From contig NZ_NWVL01000018.1 in the NCBI RefSeq assembly GCF_002382885.1, positions 48,435 through 112,434 of the forward strand: a stretch of DNA of 64,000 nt. Reading direction: 5' to 3'. The stretch comes from Streptomyces sp. WZ.A104 (GTDB lineage Bacteria > Actinomycetota > Actinomycetes > Streptomycetales > Streptomycetaceae). The notes under the pieces are model-generated. The model was not told where the DNA came from. It did not search any database and was given only the letters and a program-made list of their open reading frames with translations. Of the stretch, positions 60,181 to 64,000 are shown one piece after another. Position 1 is the first letter of the stretch. The number at the start of each line of letters is the position of its first letter. Both the position numbers and the translations under genes were made by a program.

Positions 60181-61443
60181 GTGACGACGGGGAACGCGGC
60201 AGAGACAGAGGGCGGCCGGGCGGTTGCGCCCGCGCACGAGGCGTACCGGCCGCATCCACCGTCGTACGCGGGGACTCCTCCCCCTCCGCCGGCGTCCCCG
60301 CCCCCCGCTCCGCCCACCGAGGCCGAACGCGAGCTGTCCGCGGCCGTCGCGGGCGGCAGTGCGGAGGCCGTCCTCGACGTGCTCGCGCGCACCCGGCTGT
60401 ACGTGCTCGTCCCCCGGCTGCACGCGGACATCCCGGACTGGACGCCCCCGCTGCCCACGTTCCGCGACGAGGCGACCCGGCGGATCTGCGTACCGGTCCT
60501 GACCCCGGGGATGCTGCCGCCCTGGCATCCGGAGTGGGTGTTCCGGGAGGTGGGGCTCGGAGAGCTCGCCCGGATCTGGCCGTACGACGCCCGCCGCCTC
60601 GCCGTGAACCACGGCACCCCGTACACCGCGCTGGTCGCCGCCGGTCACCGTCGGCTGCGGGGCTGGCACCAGGCGGACGAGCGTTCGGGCGGGCCCCGGC
60701 AGGGCGTCCTGGTCACCGACGGCGGCGGACCGCTGCACGGGCCGCTCGCCCACGGCCTGGCGCTGGGCGCCCATCTCGCCGTGTCCAACGGCCTCGTGTG
60801 GAACCGGCTGGGCGCGGTGTACCAGGACTACGCCGCGGACCGGGCCAGACTCCGCAGGCCCTGGGGCATCCCGCACCGGGCCGAGTTCCGCGACCGGCTG
60901 GGCTCCCTGATGAAGAACCAGCTGGTGGGGCGCGTCCAGGAGGCCGTCCTGCGCACCCGGCACACCCTGGCGGCCCGGCTGGGCCGCACGCCCGGCCGGG
61001 AGGAGTGGTCGCAGGCGGTGGACCGGGCGCTCGCGGCGCGTGACGGCCACGACCGGGCGGAGGCGCAGCGGGCGCTGAACCGGTTCGTACGGTACGAGGA
61101 GCGGTTCCGGGCCGACGGGGTCCTTGCCCCGGACGGCCGGGTCGACACCCTCGCCGCCTTCGATCTGGGGCGCGCGGTCAACGTCGTACGGCTCGCGCTG
61201 GGCGCCCGCTACACCGAGCCGCAGGAGGCCGGGCAGGACGTGCTGCGGCTCGGCGCTCTCGCCCGGGAGGCCTACCGCTCCTGGGACGCCTTCTCCCTCG
61301 GCTATCTGCTGGCCCGGCTGGTGCACGGTGATGACGAGGACGGCACGCCCGGCGAGGAGCGGACGTACCGGGAGGCGCTCGCCCAGCACCGCGTCCTGAC
61401 CGAGGACCCCACCAGCCCCTACCGGAACATCCCCTGGTCATGA
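60181..61443 (+). CDS. DUF1266 protein, first of a tandem pair
   Basis: 420 residues. The N-terminus is Pro-rich and flexible (about 1-60). The body has WHPEWVFREVG, GPLHGPLAHGLALGAHLAVSNGLVWNRLGAVY and the C-terminal WDAFSLGYLLARLVHGDDED and YREALAQHRVL, characteristic of DUF1266. Function unknown; no signal or clear membrane helix. GTG start. The stop overlaps the second DUF1266 gene (ATGA) and the two share the same segments in order, so they are paralogues. Confidence 0.8.
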   Translation: MTTGNAAETEGGRAVAPAHEAYRPHPPSYAGTPPPPPASPPPAPPTEAERELSAAVAGGSAEAVLDVLARTRLYVLVPRLHADIPDWTPPLPTFRDEATRRICVPVLTPGMLPPWHPEWVFREVGLGELARIWPYDARRLAVNHGTPYTALVAAGHRRLRGWHQADERSGGPRQGVLVTDGGGPLHGPLAHGLALGAHLAVSNGLVWNRLGAVYQDYAADRARLRRPWGIPHRAEFRDRLGSLMKNQLVGRVQEAVLRTRHTLAARLGRTPGREEWSQAVDRALAARDGHDRAEAQRALNRFVRYEERFRADGVLAPDGRVDTLAAFDLGRAVNVVRLALGARYTEPQEAGQDVLRLGALAREAYRSWDAFSLGYLLARLVHGDDEDGTPGEERTYREALAQHRVLTEDPTSPYRNIPWS

Positions 61444-62642
61444 GCCCGATCCACCCGAACCGTCCCACCGCGCCCCCGGCTGCCCCGGCCCCCTGGACGC
61501 CCGCCCCCTGGGTCCCGCCCTCCGAGACCGAGCAGCTCCTCCACGAGGCGGCGCTCCGCGGCGACCCGCGGGCCCAGCTGGCGGCGCTGGCGGGGGCCGA
61601 GCTGTACATCCCCGCCCCGCGCGCCGAGGCGGACGCCAAGCCGGACACCATCACCTGGCGTGCGCACCACGACCCGGCGGGCTTCGTCTGCCGGCCGGTG
61701 CTCACCCGGGGCATGCTGCCCGCCTGGCATCCGGACTGGGTCTTCCACGGGGTGTCGCTGCGCTGGGCCGCCGAGTTCGGCTGGTCCGACCCGCGCGTGT
61801 TCCTCGGGGTCAACGTGGGGACGCCCGGGCAGCTGCTGCTGCCGACGTCCCCGACGGATCTGGCGCTGTGGCAGCGCGCGTACGCGGAGAACGACCGCCT
61901 CCGGGAGAACCGGCTGCTCGCGCTGCGCCACGGCGCGCTGCACGGACCGCTGGCATACGGGCTGGCCTGCGGGGCGCATCTCGCGATCGGGAACGCGGTG
62001 CCGTGGAACGAGGTCGGCACGGTCTACCGCGAGTACACCACCGAGCGCGATCAGCTGCGCGACTCCTGGGGCATCACCGGCCACGCGGAGTGGCGCGAGC
62101 AGCTGGACGCCCTGCTGGATGCCCGTAACAGCCCGCCGGAACCGGACTTCGTGCTGCGCACCCGCGACCAGCTGGCGTCCGCGCTGGGCGAGCTGCCGTC
62201 GGCCGATCTGTGGCGGGAGACGGCCGCCGGCCACGCCCAGGACCTGGGGGCCGCCGCCGACGTGGTGAAGGGCATCGAGAACCTCGTACGCCGGATCATG
62301 CGCTACGAGGCCCGGTTCCGCGCGGACGGGCTGCTGCCGCCCGACGGCCGGGTGCGTACGACGGTCGCCTACGACTACGGGCGGGCGGTGAACCTGGCGC
62401 GCTGGGGGCTGTCCGCGCGCTACTGCACCCCGGCGGACGCGGAGGCGGCGATCGTCCACGCGGGGGCGCTGAGCAAGTCGGCCCACCTCTCCTGGGAGGA
62501 GTTCTCGGCGGGGTACGCGCTGGGGCGGGTGCTGCGGTTCGACGAGGAGGAGTACGGCCCGTTCTACGAACAGAACGTCCTCGCCCACCGGCTGCTGGCG
62601 GAGAGCGAGGGCAGTCCGTGGCGCCACATCCCGTGGCGGTGA
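61440..62642 (+). CDS. DUF1266 protein, second of a tandem pair
   Basis: 400 residues. Matching segments to its neighbour: WHPDWVFHGVSLRW, GALHGPLAYGLACGAHLAIG, VPWNEVGTVYREY, DYGRAVNLARWGLSARY, SWEEFSAGYALGRVLRFDEEEYG and a shared ending (WRHIPWR/YRNIPWS). This indicates tandem gene duplication and divergence. Pro-rich N-terminus of about 30 residues. Four-base overlap with the first gene suggests that the two act as a pair, perhaps as a heteromer. Function unknown. Confidence 0.8.
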   Translation: MSPIHPNRPTAPPAAPAPWTPAPWVPPSETEQLLHEAALRGDPRAQLAALAGAELYIPAPRAEADAKPDTITWRAHHDPAGFVCRPVLTRGMLPAWHPDWVFHGVSLRWAAEFGWSDPRVFLGVNVGTPGQLLLPTSPTDLALWQRAYAENDRLRENRLLALRHGALHGPLAYGLACGAHLAIGNAVPWNEVGTVYREYTTERDQLRDSWGITGHAEWREQLDALLDARNSPPEPDFVLRTRDQLASALGELPSADLWRETAAGHAQDLGAAADVVKGIENLVRRIMRYEARFRADGLLPPDGRVRTTVAYDYGRAVNLARWGLSARYCTPADAEAAIVHAGALSKSAHLSWEEFSAGYALGRVLRFDEEEYGPFYEQNVLAHRLLAESEGSPWRHIPWR

Positions 62643-62666
62643 GCCCGGGCCGTGCGGCCGGTCCGC

Positions 62667-63548
62667 TCAGTCGGCGGGCAGCAGGTGGCGGTAGCTGTCC
62701 GGGTTCTCCACCAGGTATTGCGCGAAGCTCTTGGCCGGGTGGCCGGTGAGCAGGGGCACGGCGTCCGACACGGCGGCCAGTTCGCCGCGCGCGATCGCCT
62801 CGTACGAGGTGACCCACCCGGCCACCTCCCAGTCCTCGGCCCCGTAGCCGGCCCGGGAGGCGTAGGCCTCCTCGCGGGTCTCGGGGACGTAGGTGACGGT
62901 ACGTCCGGTGGCCCGGCTCAGCTCCTCGGCGGCCTCGGCGAGGGTGAACGCCTCGGGTCCGGTGAGGTCATAGGTCCTGCCGTCGTAGGTGGTGCCCTCG
63001 TCGAGCAGCACCGCGGCCGCCGCGTCCGCGATGTCCTCGTGGGCGACGGCCGCGACCCGCCCGTCGCCGCCCGGTCCGCGCAGCACGCCGTCGGCCCCCG
63101 TCATCGCGGGCAGCCCCGCCAGATACCAGTTGTCGCGCAGGAAGGTGTGGCGGACCTCGGCCGTTCGGATGTGGGCCTCGGTGTCCCAGTGGTCGCGGGC
63201 GAAGGTGAACGTGGCGTCGGGCGCGGCACCTTGGAAGGACACGTAGACGATCCGTTCCACGCCCACCGCCACGGCCGCGTCGATCGCCGTGGTGTGCTCG
63301 CGCACCCGGTAGGGGCTCTCGTGCGCGGAGACCAGGAACAGGGTGTGCGCCCCGTCGAGGGCCCGGCGCATGGCCTCCGCGTCTCCGTATGCGGCGGCGG
63401 GCGCGCGGTCCGCGCCGGGCAGGTCGGGCAGGCGGGCCGGGTCACGGCCGAGGAGCCGTACGGGTACGCCGGTGCGGGCGAGGCGCCGGGCGACCCGGCC
63501 GCCGACGGCTCCGCTCGCTCCGGTCACGGCGGTCAGGGGGCCGATCAC
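62667..63548 (-). CDS. NmrA-like NAD(P)-binding protein
   Basis: 293 residues of the atypical short-chain dehydrogenase group (NmrA/azoreductase-like): NADP-binding TGASGAVGGRVARRLAR, the Arg in LLGRDPARL, and VYVSFQGAAPDATFTF, with DNWYLAGLPAMTG. It lacks the usual YxxxK, so it may be a redox sensor or an oxidoreductase acting on quinones or azo dyes. GTG start. Transcribed away from the surface-protein gene that follows. Function not certain. Confidence 0.82.
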   Translation of the reverse strand: MIGPLTAVTGASGAVGGRVARRLARTGVPVRLLGRDPARLPDLPGADRAPAAAYGDAEAMRRALDGAHTLFLVSAHESPYRVREHTTAIDAAVAVGVERIVYVSFQGAAPDATFTFARDHWDTEAHIRTAEVRHTFLRDNWYLAGLPAMTGADGVLRGPGGDGRVAAVAHEDIADAAAAVLLDEGTTYDGRTYDLTGPEAFTLAEAAEELSRATGRTVTYVPETREEAYASRAGYGAEDWEVAGWVTSYEAIARGELAAVSDAVPLLTGHPAKSFAQYLVENPDSYRHLLPAD

Positions 63549-63584
63549 TGGGGTTCGTCTTCCTCTCGTCGCGTTCCGTCGCGC

Positions 63585-63626
63585 GGGTCCGGCGGCCGGG
63601 ACTCAGTGGTCCCGGCCGCCGGACCC
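63585..63626 (-). terminator. Strong hairpin after the surface-protein gene
   Basis: Perfect 17-bp arms, 63585-63601 against 63610-63626 (outer GGGTCCGGC/GCCGGACCC), eight-base loop. It lies 55 bases past the stop of the leftward LPDTG gene. Confidence 0.85.
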
Positions 63627-63680
63627 GTTCCCGTACAGCGGCCGGCGGCGGCTGCTGAACGGGGGGCTGGGCGAGTGCTG

Positions 63681-64000
63681 CTAGTACGTGCGGCGGCGTG
63701 CCCTGCGCGTGGCCACCAGGACCGTTCCACCGGCGGCCACGAGCGCTGCCGCGATGGACCCGATGATCCATTCACCGCCACGGGAGCCGGTGTCGGGAAG
63801 CTTGCCCGGGTGGCTCGGCGAGTGGGTGGGGTGCGGGGTGTGGTGCGTGGGGGTGGGCGTCGGGTCGGTGGGGGAGGGAGTGGGGTCCGTCGGGGTCGGC
63901 GTCGGGTCCGTCGGCGTCGGGGTGGGGTCCGTCGGAGTCGGCGTCGGATCGGTCGGGGTCGGCGTCGGGTCCGTCGGCGTGGGAGTCGGGTCGGTCGGCG
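63681..64000 (-). CDS. LPDTG sortase-anchored surface protein, 3' part only
   Basis: The reverse strand reads a Pro/Thr/Asp repeat region, then THHTPHPTHSPSHPGK, the sortase motif LPDTG, a hydrophobic helix (WIIGSIAAALVAAGGTVLVA) and a basic tail (RRARRRTY) before the stop at 63681. This is a complete cell-wall sorting signal, so the protein would be linked to peptidoglycan by a sortase E/F-type enzyme. The N-terminal domain lies beyond position 64000, so its function cannot be said. The repeat region is a stalk projecting the head from the wall. Confidence 0.85.
   Translation of the reverse strand, partial: PTDPTPTPTDPTPTPTDPTPTPTDPTPTPTDPTPTPTDPTPSPTDPTPTPTHHTPHPTHSPSHPGKLPDTGSRGGEWIIGSIAAALVAAGGTVLVATRRARRRTY
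63850..64000 (-). repeat. 21-bp repeats encoding a TDPTPTP stalk
   Basis: About seven imperfect 21-bp units run to the window edge, each encoding TDPTPTP (one reads TDPTPSP) on the reverse strand. Unit size is a multiple of three, so copy number can vary without frameshift. Confidence 0.85.

Noticed and set aside
63850..64000. CRISPR-like array at the window end
   Set aside because: Units are 21 bp without spacers and encode a continuous TDPTPTP stalk ending in a sorting signal.

Overview
The window is chromosomal DNA from a high-GC actinobacterium, almost certainly a Streptomyces. Codon third positions are nearly all G or C, GTG starts are common and genes are linked by ATGA/GTGA overlaps. 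The gene set is typical of the Streptomyces core: nickel superoxide dismutase (sodN) with its maturation protease, a conservon (cvnABCD), a fused E1-E2 2-oxoglutarate dehydrogenase, Lon with an HspR-type operator, and a DUF6104 gene next to sucA. I noticed no in-frame TTA codon, so nothing here looks bldA-dependent.

Layout. 1-5.3 kb: a HEAT-repeat protein with an expanded low-complexity insert, a zinc-ribbon protein, and a lipoprotein/histidine-kinase pair with no response regulator. 5.3-8.8 kb: a secreted SH3 protein, then a SEDS glycosyltransferase (FtsW/RodA family) coupled to a class B PBP. 8.8-15.8 kb: amidase, DUF3291 protein, membrane protein, ADP-ribosylglycohydrolase, and two divergent diiron ferritin-like proteins followed by a TetR regulator. 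15.9-20.4 kb: a giant pseudokinase/beta-propeller membrane protein and a NlpC/P60 peptidoglycan hydrolase. 20.5-26.7 kb: a conservon whose last gene is a styrene-monooxygenase-like flavoprotein, with a divergent PP2C-like gene. 27.8-31.9 kb: MarR, polysaccharide deacetylase, lon. 32-40.1 kb: nucleotidyltransferase, spermidine-synthase-like protein, an OmpR/HK two-component pair, sucA and DUF6104. 40.1-46.7 kb: membrane protein, DUF4097-PadR operon, a decayed HTH/Clp-N pair, GNAT, a GH5 endoglycosylceramidase-like enzyme and an MDR oxidoreductase.

46.9-51.5 kb: malic enzyme divergent from a polar amino acid ABC transporter operon (binding lipoprotein, permease, ATPase) that ends in a strong terminator. 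51.5-54 kb: methyltransferase divergent from a CGNR-type regulator, then sodX and sodN. 54-55.9 kb: a low-coding scar holding a small membrane protein, an IS1380-type transposase relic, a degenerate tRNA-like sequence and relics of a saccharopine-dehydrogenase-like gene, an AraC gene and an alpha/beta hydrolase. 55.9-64 kb: alpha/beta hydrolase, acyltransferase, a NarL-type two-component pair, two tandem DUF1266 proteins, an NmrA-type oxidoreductase, and the C-terminal part of an LPDTG-anchored surface protein that runs off the window.

The common thread is cell envelope and signalling: three histidine kinases plus a conservon kinase, a pseudokinase, a PP2C, a SEDS/PBP pair, an NlpC hydrolase and a sortase substrate. 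Central metabolism (sucA, malic enzyme) and stress functions (lon, sodN) are interspersed. The best leads for something undescribed are the pseudokinase-propeller fusion, the conservon ending in a flavin monooxygenase, the two-diiron-protein/TetR locus and the recombination scar downstream of sodN.
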